Positions 10,996 to 22,382 of a DNA stretch of 64,000 nucleotides are shown here, in pieces. Origin of the DNA: Norana najaformis (Eukaryota > Annelida > Clitellata > Crassiclitellata > Hormogastridae); assembly GCA_964023275.1 (NCBI GenBank), contig OZ029917.1, positions 29,526,005 through 29,590,004 of the forward strand, in the 5' to 3' direction. The notes under the pieces are model-generated. The model did no database searches, had not been told where the DNA came from, and worked only from the letters and a program-made list of their open reading frames with translations. The position numbers were made by a program, and so were the translations under genes. Numbering within the stretch: the first letter of the stretch is position 1; each line of letters opens with the position of its first letter.

Positions 10996-11027
10996 TTTAT
11001 ATAGGCTATAAATGCTGACTTCAGCAT
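10996..11027 (-). promoter_or_regulatory. Putative promoter of CYICGE copy A: TATA box plus palindrome
   Basis: On the minus strand a TATATAAA box (10,996-11,003) lies about 160 bp before the ATG at 10,839. Just upstream of it is the palindrome ATGCTGACTTCAGCAT (11,012-11,027; 7-bp arms, 2-bp centre). Copy B has the same order and spacing (34,475-34,513). Confidence 0.5.
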
Positions 11028-11317
11028 AATCTATTTACATAGTTCGAAACCATGAAACGCTGTATAAGCACAAATAAATTCTAAATGAGGCCATGAATTT
11101 AGTGCTGAGTAAGCTGTAGGCTACGGAATAGTTATTTCGTTGAATCAGCAATATCTCAGCACGCGGCAAGATATGCTGATTTTACATTATAAGGATGTAG
11201 GCATTATATGAATCAGCAAGAATTATAATTAGCCATAAATAAAGCTTATTATGACATTTTAGTTTTGCCAAAGACATCGTTTAAAGAGTGGACTGGGTTT
11301 TCTTTACAAAATCGACG

Positions 11318-11402
11318 ATATCTCAGAAACTAGACCTGATGCACTCAATCCAATGACATTTTCTGAATCAGCGCCCAAAATTACCCCAAGAACAGGTCTA
11401 AA
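11318..11402 (-). repeat. Right inverted arm of CYICGE copy A
   Basis: Inverted partner of 8,851-8,936. In translation both arms give an IS-x-TRP then ESA then P-x-T-x-L pattern, but the equivalent positions are in non-coding flanks, so the pattern is probably a by-product of DNA similarity. Confidence 0.55.
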
Positions 11403-11439
11403 ACCGACCGATTGATTAATGTCAAGATGGTAGTACCAA

Positions 11440-13150
11440 AGCAGCTTTTGAGAAGGTGGGTAGGGATTGCATCTAGGAGGCACTGTGTGTCAGGGGATGA
11501 GAAAACAAGCAACCGGATTTCACCCAAGGTAGTGGAAGTAAGAGAATAAAAAGTAGGCTGGGGGTGATCAGGAGATGAAAAGCAATTTGATAGTGGAATA
11601 CCAGAAAATGTTAACCTGATGTTGGATATTTTGTCATCAAAGAATTTAATGAAAGCGTCAGCCAGGTAGTGTACATGGTGTTTTCCTGTGAAGTAACTTA
11701 TTCAGCACCTGCCAAAGTGACCTTGGGCAAGATGAATTTTCTGAAATTAAGTTTGTGAGATGGGAGGATTTGGCCTTGGAAACTAGGTTACAAACTATTT
11801 TACACTGTTCTTTGAAACGCACACGATAAAAGGGAAGTCGTGAGTGGTGCCAACTGCGTTCAAGTTAGCTACGCAGACTTTGAGCTTCAGCAATTTCAGA
11901 ATTAAACCAAGGCTTCGGGTCACGAGCGACAATCTTCTTGTATTTAAGAAAAACATGCCTATCAAGAAGTCCGGTTAGAACAGACTGGAGTTGGTGAGAG
12001 AGGGCATCTGCAGATAAGTCTGAGTCAGAAGAAGGAAGTGATGAGCAGATGTCATTTTTTAAAGTCTGGATACCTAGTTGATGCCAGGGTCTGAAAGTGA
12101 TAACAGTGTAATTTGGTGGTGGTTTCGTAGGAAAAGATGGAAGCAGCAACGTTAAGATGATCAGAAAGATAAGTTTCCTTAGTTAAGATATATTAAGATT
12201 TCAGTCTGATCTTGTAACCAGGAGACCAACATGTTTAGCATGTGATAGCAAGCTTATGTGCTGCTTAAGGTCAAAAGAAGTCAAAAGCTCATGAAAGGTA
12301 GTAGAAATAGGATTATTTTGATCAACATGAATATTAAAGTCACCTGTTATGACTAATTCAGTAGGAGATGAGATTAAAGCCTTCAAAAGAGTTTGAAATT
12401 CATGAAAGAAATCCGTTAAAGAAAGTAATGGAGGTCGATATATATTTAAAAGTATAATGTGCTTGTTGCCCGAGTTTAGAGTGGCAATTAGAGCTTCAAA
12501 AGATGCTGCAGAAGGTATAGGGAGGACAGATCTGGACAAAGGCAAAAAGGATTTATAAAGAAAAGCTAATTCACCACCACTTCTACTCGGTCATGGTTCT
12601 TGTAGCAGAGAAAATGAAGGGAGAGTTATGTCTGAAAGGAAGGACTGAGTGTCATCTGGACATAGCCAAGTTTCATTAAGTGTCATAATATGAATTTGTT
12701 GCTCAATGAGAAAATCTGTCACCGAAGGGGATTTAAAACTGATATAGGCAATGTTCAGATGGCAAAAGTTTAAGGTTTTTAGGAGCAGTGGGCCAGGGTT
12801 CAACTCAACTCAATATCACCAGCAAGAAGTAAGGTAATAAGGATATGCACTGGTATACCACTGCGTTTTCTCGTTTTCTCGATGATAAGCACGCCTTTCA
12901 ACCATGCAAGACAGTCCAGTTTTGAAAGAGAATCAATTTGGGAGCGAAGAGCAGCTGAGAAGAGGGAACTCGATAGAAGGAAAAAGCATCATTAGGATGT
13001 TTGAAAAGTTGACAAGAATGACAAAAAACCAGTGGCTGACTAACAAGAGGTACAGAGATAATGCATAAACGGCAGTTGAGAACAGTCAATGACATAAGGT
13101 ATACGACAGATCTCAGGGAGGTTGCCAATAGGGCCATAGTTGACCAAAAA
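11440..13150 (-). mobile_element. CR1/L2-like LINE, endonuclease half, decayed
   Basis: Minus-strand frames give, in order, a GDIEL segment (about 12,805-12,825) of the kind that precedes the endonuclease in this LINE group, FCHLNIAYISFKSPSVTDFL and LNETWLCPDD (12,591-12,803), then YRPPLLSLTDFF and LVITGDFNIHVDQNN (12,201-12,545). These are hallmark apurinic-type endonuclease motifs. The linker with DPKPWFNSEIAEA follows (11,865-12,149), and 11,450-11,860 continues toward the reverse transcriptase without reaching it. Frameshifts separate the pieces. Part of 12,898-13,137 may be its 5' coding region. Confidence 0.8.
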
Positions 13151-13499
13151 CACTAAATAAAGCGAAAACACCACAGTGAGTTTTAAACAAAGATGGGTGT
13201 ATTGTATAGTGGGCGAAAAGAAAACCTAAGATGTTGCCAGCCTTGTTAGTGTGGTCATAAAATTATGAAATACTGTCTTAAGAGAATGGAGGAAGGCTCA
13301 CTGGGTGAATCCTTAATTTAAAGTGTCAGCCGTGTGAATGAACATTATGGCCAAAGTGCATAAATCTGAATATAACTGAAAAACAAAACTTATCTGTTGG
13401 TGAACCAAACTGTGAGGTAAGCAGACATAAAAAATTAAAGAGTAAATTATCTAAAATGACGAATTTGTGCAAAAAAGACGAGAAAATTTAGAAACACTT

Positions 13500-14135
13500 C
13501 CTGTTGGCTGTCTCTGTGATGTCAAGATATAAAAATTGTCGTATCTCCGGCAGTAGTTTATTCCAAAGAGGTAGAGCAGCCATGGCTATGGATCAATTTC
13601 CAAATTTTAAAGATGAGGTGATGGGAGGGCAGAGAAGTGTTAGGGCAGAAGAGGAGCAGTCAGACGGCTATGGTGGGTGGTGTTTGGAATTCGATCTGCA
13701 GGATAGATAAGAGGAATTTAGATAAGAATTTAGATAAGAGGTTGAATGGAGTGGTTGGATTGTAAATAACTGGCTAAGATAGGAGGGTTTGGAGGATTAG
13801 TGTGTTGTAAGTAAGTGATAAGACTTTGTATTCTATGCGTTCAGATATTTTTGATGTAATGGTGTTTCGGAGTTTCAGTTACAGCACGAGCGAGAGCATT
13901 CTGGATTGCTTGAAGGATGTTTACCTGGGTTGTGTCTATATTCAGTAAAAGTGAATTCCAGTAGTCAAGTTTTGCATAGACTGTGGATGTGGCGAATGTA
14001 GATGCAGTCTTGAAGTCAAGCACTGGGTGGATTCTGTGAAGGCCAAAGATATGCATGAAGCAAGAGTGGGAAAGATGGGTGATATGATCAGAAAAGGTGC
14101 GGTTTCGCTAAAATATTACACCCATATTGCTATGT
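13500..14135 (-). mobile_element. CR1/L2-like LINE, RT C-terminal fragment
   Basis: The minus strand encodes HRIHPVLDFKTASTFATSTV, then AKLDYWNSLLLNIDTTQVNI and ARAVTETPKHHYI (13,841-14,056), and further on the block around a WNKLP-like motif (13,540-13,600). This matches the C-terminal reverse transcriptase region of the elements at 18,230-19,680 and 19,690-20,200. It stops before the LINE tail. Confidence 0.8.
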
Positions 14136-14640
14136 GCCCTGCAAAAAAAACGGGAAACACATGAATTTGTATTTGTGTTTGTTGCTAGGTTTTGTCGTGT
14201 GATGCCCTCATATGTCTTCTACAATGATCTCTATTTATAGTACTATTAATAGACATCAGTGTGTCCTCTAGACATGTCAAAATTATTAACACAACAAAGA
14301 CTTGTGTTTTGAGATGAAAACATAGACCAGAAATGCATAATAAAGACAGCAAGACTATACAACTAAAGTAAGTAAGGGATCTTAAGTGATTACAAAATAT
14401 ACAAAATTTCAACACAAAATCATCTAAAACTTCTGTAAAATTTCTGTAACAAAGCAGGGTTCGTTCTTGCAAGCACTAAATAAACTAAATTTAGACATTA
14501 CTTAGTGCGGCGATCTATTTCTTGGCCAAGTCAAGGATGCCTCACAATTTACCCTGGCAACAGCTCAAAGTGTTCTTCGACTTTGGGTGAATGCAGTTGG
14601 CTCATGCAAGCTTATTCTGATCATGTTGATCCTGAGCTTC
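14136..14640. other. Unassigned sequence
   Basis: A minus-strand open frame at 14,185-14,472 has no recognisable motif. I see nothing else to name. Confidence 0.4.
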
Positions 14641-14659
14641 ATCACATTACAGGGGTCCT

Positions 14660-16935
14660 GCTATGGTCTCGTGCAGGTCGACCTTTCCACCCTCAGCACT
14701 GCCGTTCCTTGTCTTCTGCATTAGTGGCTCTTTTACTGCTCATGTCGGGAGATGTTCAGTGCAACCCAGGCCCATCTTTCCACAAAGTCCAGACCAGGAA
14801 GACGATGTCAAAAATTGCATTCACCCAAAGTCAAAGAACATTAACTTCAACATCCGGTCACCCATCTGTCATTCTGCCAATATTTACAACCTGATCAACG
14901 ACGAACTGCCGGACATCCTTGCACTTTGTGAGACATGGATTGGTGCTGACACACTTGACTACATCGAGCAAGATATTTCACCGGATGGCTTCTCCATTCT
15001 TCAAGTTCACCGCCATGGAACCAAGGTCGCCCTCTAGCTGGTGGTGGCCTGGCTGTGATCTACAGGTCCTCCCTCGCTGGACATCAACGTCCATCCTCGG
15101 GCAGAAACTCTCTGCTTATCCTCGTGTGAGATTCAGCTGATACGACTCAGCAGATCGTCATCGTCAATTACTCTTGCCAACATCTCCCGTCTCCTGGAGC
15201 AGTTGGCAATTTCTATAATGACCTGTCAACTCTTATATCATATATTTACATCAAGGCTGGTGAAATACTTCTACTATATGCTGATCTTAACTGTCCTGAG
15301 TCTAGTAGCTACATCATTGACTATCTCACTGACACTTTCTCCAGCTAAGGCCTTCGTCAGTACATCAATGTTCCAACTCTAGGGGATAGCCTCCTAGATG
15401 TCCTAGCTCTTCTAATGACTGGACCACCGTACAGATGGGTGATGCTGGTCTTTTATCAGATCACAAACTTACACTGCATAAGTTCATGACCTCCTGCCAC
15501 TGCCAACCTGTGAGGCACACATATCATAACATCAAGGCTGTAGATCCTGCCTTGATGTAGATCCTGTACAGCTGTCAGTTGCTTGCTCATTCGAATCTGT
15601 TCACTGCACCAGCAAACACTGCAGACGATTTTGCTGAACAACTGAAGAGACCTGTGTCACTCATATTGGATAAAGTCACTCCTATTCACATCTGCTATCG
15701 ATGACCACCTAAACCTATAACAAGGTGGTTTTCCTCAGAGGCAATAGAGGCTAAGAGAGAACTTCATCGACTAGAGCGAAGATGGAAAAGTTCAGGCCTT
15801 GAGAAGGACACACAGCGGTACAATCATCAATACCACCTCAAAAACAAGCTCATAAATGTCTCTAGGAGCTCTTACTACTCCAGCCAGCTGAAAAGTGCTC
15901 AAACCTCTAGGGACCAATGGCACATCTCTCAGCATCTTCTGCTTTCAAAGGATGCTGTCATCTGCCAACACTCAGAATAAGAGAACCAGAAACTATGTTA
16001 TGATTTTGCTCCATTGTTTGCTAACAGAATTAACAATCTCAAATGTAAATTTGCTCAGTGTACTACTTATCTAATTTGGAATGACTTCCTACTTGTTTAA
16101 ATGGTTTGGCCATAAATCCAGATAAATCTGAAGTGATCATGTTTGGCTAATGCCAACGTCTGCATTTCTCCCTTTACATTCCAGCATTGACCTAGCTGGC
16201 ACTGCTTTTCTGCTATCAAACATGGTCAAAACACTTTGAGTAATTTTGGACAGCAATCTCACATTTCAACCTCACATTACAAATCTCTGCTAATCTTGTT
16301 TCTATCATATCAGGGCATTATGTCACATCAGGTCAGCTCCTACCAACGACATGGCACAAACCGTAGCCTGTTCTCTAGTCTGCTCTCGCCTCGATTATGC
16401 CAACTCAGTTTTTACAGGTATCTCAAATCTTGAACTCAAAAAATTTAACGCATCCAAAATTTCCTAGCCGTGTGATGCTGCATTCACCTCCTCACACAAA
16501 TTCCTTAGCTCTATTATGCCAGCTTCATTGGCTTCCTGTGGAATTCCAGATAAGATTTCAACTAGCCTGTATGACCTATAAAACTCACCATGAGCACTTC
16601 TACCTACCTTCAGTCACAAGTCTTCCTTACATCACTCCCTGCAGCCTACGATCTTCAGGTACGGGTCTCTTGGCTTAAGCCACGATGCAGAACTGTCCTG
16701 GGCTTTCGTGCATTGGGGCTGCCCCGAAGGAATGGAACCGTCTACCAACGTCTCTCCGAAGCTCGAAGTCCTTTTCTTCTTTCAAGAAACGCCTGAACAC
16801 TCACTTTTTCTCACTGGCTTTCAAACATCTCGATATCTAACTCTTTTCACCTGGGGACTGACTATCCGTGCCTCCAATTCGTATATCTGTGACTGGGCGC
16901 ATCAAATATTTACGTAATTATAATAATAATAATCT
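14660..16935 (+). mobile_element. CR1/L2-like LINE with internal RT deletion
   Basis: The element opens with LLLMSGDVQCNPGP (about 14,730-14,775), a signature that precedes the endonuclease. The endonuclease follows in broken frames (DILALCETWIGADTLDY, then GGLAVIYRSSL). The linker has ITRWFSSEAIEAKRELH (about 15,715-15,770). Near 16,085 the sequence jumps from the linker to the late RT segment NPDKSEVIMFG, so most of the reverse transcriptase, including the catalytic YADD region, is missing. The C-terminus has LHWLPVEFQIRFQLACMTYK (about 16,525-16,580). The 3' end is near the TAATAATAATAAT run at 16,918-16,933. It is inactive. Confidence 0.8.
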
Positions 16936-17059
16936 ACCTTTAGCTTGGTTGATGCAATCACGGCCTTCTAAATAGGAACAGGCCAGCTACAACTATCTGT
17001 GACATCATCAGCGGAGGCTCACTCAGAAAGCCGTGGCTCACTGCTGTGTTTATTTGTTA

Positions 17060-17600
17060 GATAGCAGTTACCATTATATTTATTTATTTATTTCTTTTTT
17101 GGTGTAGACAGTTGAAATTGACAGTGTCATTTTAAAAAATGCATATTGAAAAATCAATAATTTAAAAAGAGAAAACAAACAAACTAATGGATGATGTGTT
17201 TTAATGAGTACATTTAGATCATTTTAAAGCTAACAAACAGTGCACTGGAAAACCAATAACCAGAAAAAGAAGATAAACTAACTAATGGATAATGTGCACA
17301 GACAAGTACATTAAGAACAATTTAAAGCTAACAGAAAATGTACATAATCCAGAAGAGTGAAAGCAAGCTCATAAATAGACCTAATGGATCTATTTGTGAG
17401 CTTGAGTACATTTAGAACACAAGAATTTAATTATAAGCAGGAACATGTACTGTACATTAATTTTCACAAGTACACATATTACAATGACAAAAATTATGTA
17501 ACATTCACTCATCCCAAACATAATATTGAATAACTGTCATAAATATAGTTTTAAATAAAAATGTTGAATTTAACTCATGCTTCTTAGTATAGGTCATTTT
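17060..17600. repeat. AT-rich region with imperfect tandem units
   Basis: Between about 17,130 and 17,420 a unit of roughly 110 bp recurs two to three times, marked by CTAATGGAT, a later AGTACATT and TTTAAAGCTAACA. Copies differ at many positions. No gene is visible. Confidence 0.55.
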
Positions 17601-18215
17601 CCAACAAGTGTTGCCAATTTCCTTTAACTTTTTTCCAACTCTTCAGGCTTCTTTTTGTCATTCACAAGTTTGGTGTAGTTATTCAACATTATGGTTGCAG
17701 CAGTGAAAACAGATCTATATAAAAGTTTTGACGTTGCATTACCACATTCACAGGTGTTATTTGTGTGATTAATGAAATCCAAGCTAATATGGACGACTAA
17801 ATCTTTCTGATTTGCTATGGATAAAAACTCAGTCTCATACTTCTTGGAAATAAGACAATTAAACGTAACCAAAACATCTTAAACAATATCAGTCAGAAAT
17901 TTCAGCCGTTCATCATCAACAGATCGGAATGGGTCACTGTCTCTATCACGCAAATGTCGCCCTTTATGTGGATCTTTCACATTGAAAAGTTTCCATAATT
18001 TCAAAATTATGTCAAGGAATGTTTTAGTGCCATCAACTGATTCACTCATTGAAGGAAAGAAGCTAAGTGCTGCAATAGTCTTTTCATTAAACACTTTCAA
18101 AACCAAGCTGACCTTTTGATGTTCAGTTCTCGATGGGTTTAAAGCCTTATGTGTTAAATTTGGAGCTAGTCTGACAACCTGGGTTTCTTCAAAGTTATGC
18201 AATTTTTGAAGATCT
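17600..18215 (-). pseudogene. Probable P-element-like transposase fragment
   Basis: Two minus-strand frames (17,879-18,202 and 17,624-17,872) read LTHKALNPSRTEHQKVSLVL, KVFNEKTIAALSFF, GTKTFLDIILKLWKLFNVKD, and then NHTNNTCECGNATSKLLYRS. The order (a helical KVSLVLKVFNE stretch, a TFLDIILKLWKLFN stretch, then a basic segment) resembles the region after the second catalytic Asp in P-type transposases, comparable to 4,440-4,690 in this window. The match is diverged. A different transposase family is possible. Confidence 0.4.
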
Positions 18216-18229
18216 GCAAAACCTGATCA

Positions 18230-19680
18230 TCTAGTCTCTGCTTTCTCTGGAAAACCATAAACCAACTCCTCCATCTAAACTCATTTAGCTACTTCCAAAT
18301 TCTCTTCCACATACTCCAGTAGCTGACTCCTTCTGTTCTTTATTTTCTGACAAAATTAGTACCATCCGTCTTTATCTACAATCTCTCCTTTCCAAAACCA
18401 CCAATTATCCACCTGCTGATGTTTCTTTGCCCATTCGTGACTGCCCACCCTCTTCACCTTGATCTTCACTACCTGTCTTTCAACCCACATCAGAGACTGA
18501 AATACTGCATCTATTAAACTCTCTTCCTAACAAACATTGTTAACTAGACCCTACACCCACCTCCTTACCAAAATAGTAATCTCACCTTATCTACAAGTAA
18601 TTTCCCCCTCCTTTTTAAACACTCTCTTGTTACCCATCTTCTCAATAAATCATCACTTGACTAAGAAATCCTTTCGAACTACCAACCTGTTTCTAACCTG
18701 ACTTTCATCTCCAGATTAAGTAAACAGATTGTCCTCTCTCGGATCAAGCACTATTTAGCTTCCAATTCACCCTTTAACCCACACCAGTCTGGTTTTATTA
18801 AATGTCACTTATATGAAAATCTGCTCATCTCTCTACAACAAGGTTGTTTCTGCCACCTCTCATCAACAGGTTTCTTGCTTCTGTCTCCTTGATATCTCAG
18901 CAGCCTTCAGTAGTTTGGTCTGTACATATTGATCACAACATCTTACTCCAAAGACTGTCAACTTGGTCTGGTTTTGCTGACACTGCTGTCCTCTGGATAC
19001 AGTCTTATCTCTCCTCTCGTTAAAATTCTCTCACTTCCAGAGTTCTGCAAGGCTCTGTTCTTGGACCTCTTCTGTTCACCCTCTACACTACCCCACCCAG
19101 TCTGCTCATTAAAGCGTCCTCAGTTGATGATCACCTGTATGCTGACGACACCCAATTATTCATCTGTTTCTCTCCTAATTGTTTCAACAAGTCTATAGAT
19201 CATCTTCATGTGATTAAACAAATCTACTGGATGACGTCTAATCTCTTGTGCCTGAACCTATCTAAAACTGAATTCATACTTATTGGCCTATGCGAGCAGA
19301 TCATCAAAATTCCTGACCTCTCTGTCTCCCTCAGCCTGGACTCTGCCTCCACCCTCATCTTTAATACTCTTCTGTTCACAAATAGGTGTAATATTTGGCC
19401 AAAACCTCACCTTTTCTGATCACAACACCCATCTTTCTCGCTCTTGATTTATGCATATCTGCGACCTTTGCAGAATCCGTCCTATGCTTGATTTCAAGAC
19501 TGCATCTACCACTGCCATATCCATAGTTCATGCAAACTAGACTACTTCAGTTCACTTTTCCTCAATACAGATACCACTCAAATAAACCGCATTTAAGCTA
19601 TCTTGCTCGTGCCATCACCAAAACTCCCAAATACCATCACATCACTCCTCAAATCACTTAACTGGCTTAAAATACCTGAA
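18230..19680 (+). mobile_element. CR1/L2-like LINE, RT region, decayed
   Basis: Plus-strand frames, broken by stops and small indels, give FCSLFSDKISTIRLYLQSLL (linker), [38 protein letters not shown], then [20 protein letters not shown] (catalytic YADD near 19,138-19,155) and [15 protein letters not shown]. The C-terminal part ends near 19,680 with LNWLKIPER. It is followed at once by an opposite-strand LINE end. Confidence 0.85.
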
Positions 19681-19689
19681 CGAATATCG

Positions 19690-20200
19690 TAATAGTAATT
19701 CCGAAATTTCTACAACGCCCAACAAAAGCCACATCGCGGGGATCAGCTTATTCACAGGCGCTCAGTCAAAACAAAATTGATAGGCAAAAGGGTTCGGTTC
19801 TGGGTCAAGATCCAAAAGTCAGATGGAGAGGCAGCTATGGGGGATGGTGTTTGGGGTTGGAGAGGAGAGAGATAAGAGGAAGAGGGGTGTCAGGATAGGA
19901 TCTGTGAAAGGGTGTGTTTTCAGCTTTGAGTGAAAGGCCGTTGCAGAAATTGCAAGTGGGGGAGCATCGATGAGTTTGTATGATGGGTCAGAAAACTCGC
20001 AGTTCCGGGGGGAGTTTATTCCAAAGTGGTGGGGCAGCTATGGCTATGAAGCGATTACCAAATTTTAAGGATGAGGTGATGGGAGGGTGAAGGTGTTAGG
20101 GCAGAAGAAGAGCGGGTTGAGCGAAGCGGTTGTATTGTAAATAACTGACGAAGATAGGAGGGTTGGGAAGACTGAAGTGTGTTGTATGTAAGTGATTCAC
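19690..20200 (-). mobile_element. LINE RT C-terminus and 3' UTR, antisense
   Basis: On the minus strand the frame near 20,030-20,075 gives AIAAPPLWNKLPPELR, the late RT block of CR1/L2-like elements. The 3' UTR core follows (CCTATCAATTTTG to TTCTACAACG read inverted) and ends at about 19,690 with AATTACTATTACG read inverted. It faces the LINE at 18,230-19,680 tail to tail. Confidence 0.8.
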
Positions 20201-20269
20201 AAGTGAAAATCGAACCTAACATGGTGAGTATGAATACTGCAACTTTTCTAGCATTCGGGAACTGCTCCT

Positions 20270-21926
20270 GTTGAATCCTTTCAGACCAAAACTTGACAGT
20301 ACCACCGTCGTGAAATATCTTCCTTCAGTGCACTGGAACTTTGGATATCGACAAGTTCTAACGGCAGAGAACCTTCATCAACAGAGGATAGTAACTTCTT
20401 AGCATTCGAAGAAAAATCACTTGCAGGAGGAATTGTAAAAGGATCTTGAACGAACAACATTACATTGTTTGGGATATTGAAGTCTTCAAATCTGTTATTG
20501 AAATTATTCTGAAGCTTTTTTAATAATTCTATCATCCGATTGGTTATAGTTGCTGAGTCCAATGTTGAAGCAATGAAATCCTTCAGGTTTGGAAAATGAA
20601 GAAGTTTGGCTGTTTAGAGATCTATTACAAACAAAGGCAACTTATCTCGAAAGGCGTTCAATTTTTCAACCAGATCAATAATTGTCTTGTGTCTTCCTTG
20701 CAGTTGCAAGTTCAATGTGTTCAAATGAGCAAACACATTGTTTAAAAAACAAACATTTGCCAAAAATGCATTGTCATTTAACACTTCTGTACTTTTCTGC
20801 ATTGTTATAAGAACAATTTCCGAGAAAAATTATTATTTTTTCTTTGATACCCCAAAAACGATCAAGTGCTGTACCTTTACTCAGCCAACGAACGTCATTG
20901 TGCAAAAGTAAGTCTTTGTAATCTGCTTCCGTTTCTTCGAGTAATTGTCGAAATAACCTGTGTTGAAGACTTGATGAGGATCGAATGAAATTTATTATTT
21001 TCATCACCATATCCATTGTTTCTTTCATCTCGTCGCTCAGTTTGCTGCACAGAACACTGATGGATAAGACAATGCAGCGACTGCATCTGAGGTGCTACTG
21101 CAGATAGTCAGGCTGTCACACCTTGATGCTTACCTAACATTGATGGGGCACCGTCCGTTACCAATAAACAAATTTTTGTCAAATCAAGTCCATTTTCCGT
21201 GAAAAATAGCTTAATCTTATCAGAAATAACTTCTCCAGTGGTGAATTTTCTAATGCTATTAAAGCTAGCAGTTCTTCACGAAAACATTTTCCATCGAAAA
21301 AACGCACATATAAACATAACTGAGCCACGTCTGTGTTGTCTGTAGATTCGTCAATGGCAATTGACAAAAATTCTGCCTGCTTTATGCTTTCAATTAAAGA
21401 TTCAAAAACTTCAGTTCCTAAAATTTTGATTCTGCATATCGTCGAAGTATCTGACATAGGGATCTGCTGAACTGAATGTGTTACGCTCATTTTATTTTAT
21501 CGTCACCTACTATTTCGTCCAAAACTGCTAGTATGCATTCTTTCACGGTTTCCGAGTTAGTGAAAGGCCTCTTTTTTTGGCTAATATCCACGAAACATGC
21601 AATGAAGCCGCTGTAGCTTTTTCTTGTTGAGTACAAGCTCACACAAGAATTCTACTGCTACGCTGATAAGAAGCGATCAACGATTCAACCTTTGATTTTC
21701 TAGCAGGGAAACCTTCCGGATACGATTTTCCAAAATCTGCATGTTTCGTTGTAAAATGCCGCTTCACGTTGTATTCCTTCCCTGCCGACACACATTCGTT
21801 GCATAGCAAGCACATTGGTTTCGAATTAGGCATAGTCGGTGATATAAATAAATATTTCAGTGTCCAATCATTGTTGAATGCACGATTTTCACATTCCAAC
21901 TTCGTTTTCTTACTAGCACTAGCCAT
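20270..21926 (-). pseudogene. hAT-family transposase (GTF2IRD2/ZBED-like), decayed
   Basis: The gene starts at 21,926 with a protein reading NNDWTLKYLFISP, then MCLLCNECVSAGKEYNVKRH and FTTKHADF, a BED-type zinc finger (Cys-x2-Cys then His-x4-His). Later minus-strand pieces give FLSIAIDESTDNTDVAQLCL (catalytic Asp region), LLHNDVRWLSKGTALDRFWG, and FNNRFEDFNIPNNVMLFVQD. These match the hAT transposases related to GTF2IRD2 and ZBED proteins. Frames change near 21,640, 21,490, 21,180, 21,030, 20,800 and 20,600, and the protein ends before the C-terminal dimerisation region. It is inactive. Confidence 0.85.
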
Positions 21927-22309
21927 GGTGTCAAGTAATTAACTATATTATTAAAATTAAGATCATTTAAAACACTGTTACTGTTTCAGCTTGTTAGTAC
22001 ACAATCACGTCCAGCAATCTATTTCCGGTTGTGATTGGACGTTCACGAAAATCTGATTAATAAGGAAGTAAGTAATTTATTCCACACACATGATAATACA
22101 AACCAATAGAATAATTGTACAAAAGCAGGTATGGACGACTACCAGACAGACCTAGGTCTGTCGAGCTGGTTGCCTGTATGCATAAAATAATAGATACAAA
22201 ATGCTGGGAGGATTTTTATTATAACCGGTTTTTGAAGATTTATACAAAACACATTGATTGATTTTAAAAATTTAATTTTTTAAAATAACTTTATTTCAAT
22301 GTTTTGGCA

Positions 22310-22382
22310 ATGATCCGCGGGCCACTTGCTAGGCCTCTGCGGGCCGGATTTGGCCCGAGGGCCTCCAGTTGAATAGCCCTGT
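22310..22382 (-). repeat. hAT-type terminus
   Basis: Read on the minus strand from 22,381 this begins CAGGGCTATTCAACTGGAGG and runs into GGCCCGCAGAGGCCT. The GC-rich CAGGG start with the GGGCC-rich body is typical of Charlie-like hAT ends. It lies about 400 bp upstream of the transposase start on the same strand. I find no matching end on the other side, where LINE debris adjoins at 20,200. Confidence 0.65.

Larger units (their letters stand above)
8807..11418 (-). mobile_element. CYICGE-family element, copy A, apparently complete
   Basis: A candidate mobile element of about 2.6 kb around the intact gene at 9,160-10,839. The exact 13-mer GACCGATTGATTA lies at 8,807-8,819 and again, same orientation, at 11,406-11,418, as a target duplication would. 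Just inside, two diverged arms of about 85 bp face each other: 8,851-8,936 and 11,318-11,402 (inverted), sharing GGTCTAGTTT and AGATAT blocks. The left end contains TACACTGGCCAACA (8,818-8,831), nearly repeated as TACACTGGACAACA beside copy B at 32,461. The right end lacks this motif, so the two ends are not equivalent and the boundaries are provisional. Confidence 0.6.

Noticed and set aside
11318-11402. Translated similarity between the two arms of CYICGE copy A as a conserved peptide
   Set aside because: The arms are non-coding flanks in both orientations and the similarity is fully explained by inverted DNA similarity.
14185-14472. 95-codon minus-strand open frame as a membrane protein gene
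   Set aside because: Hydrophobic but without any family motif, splice context or conservation evidence.
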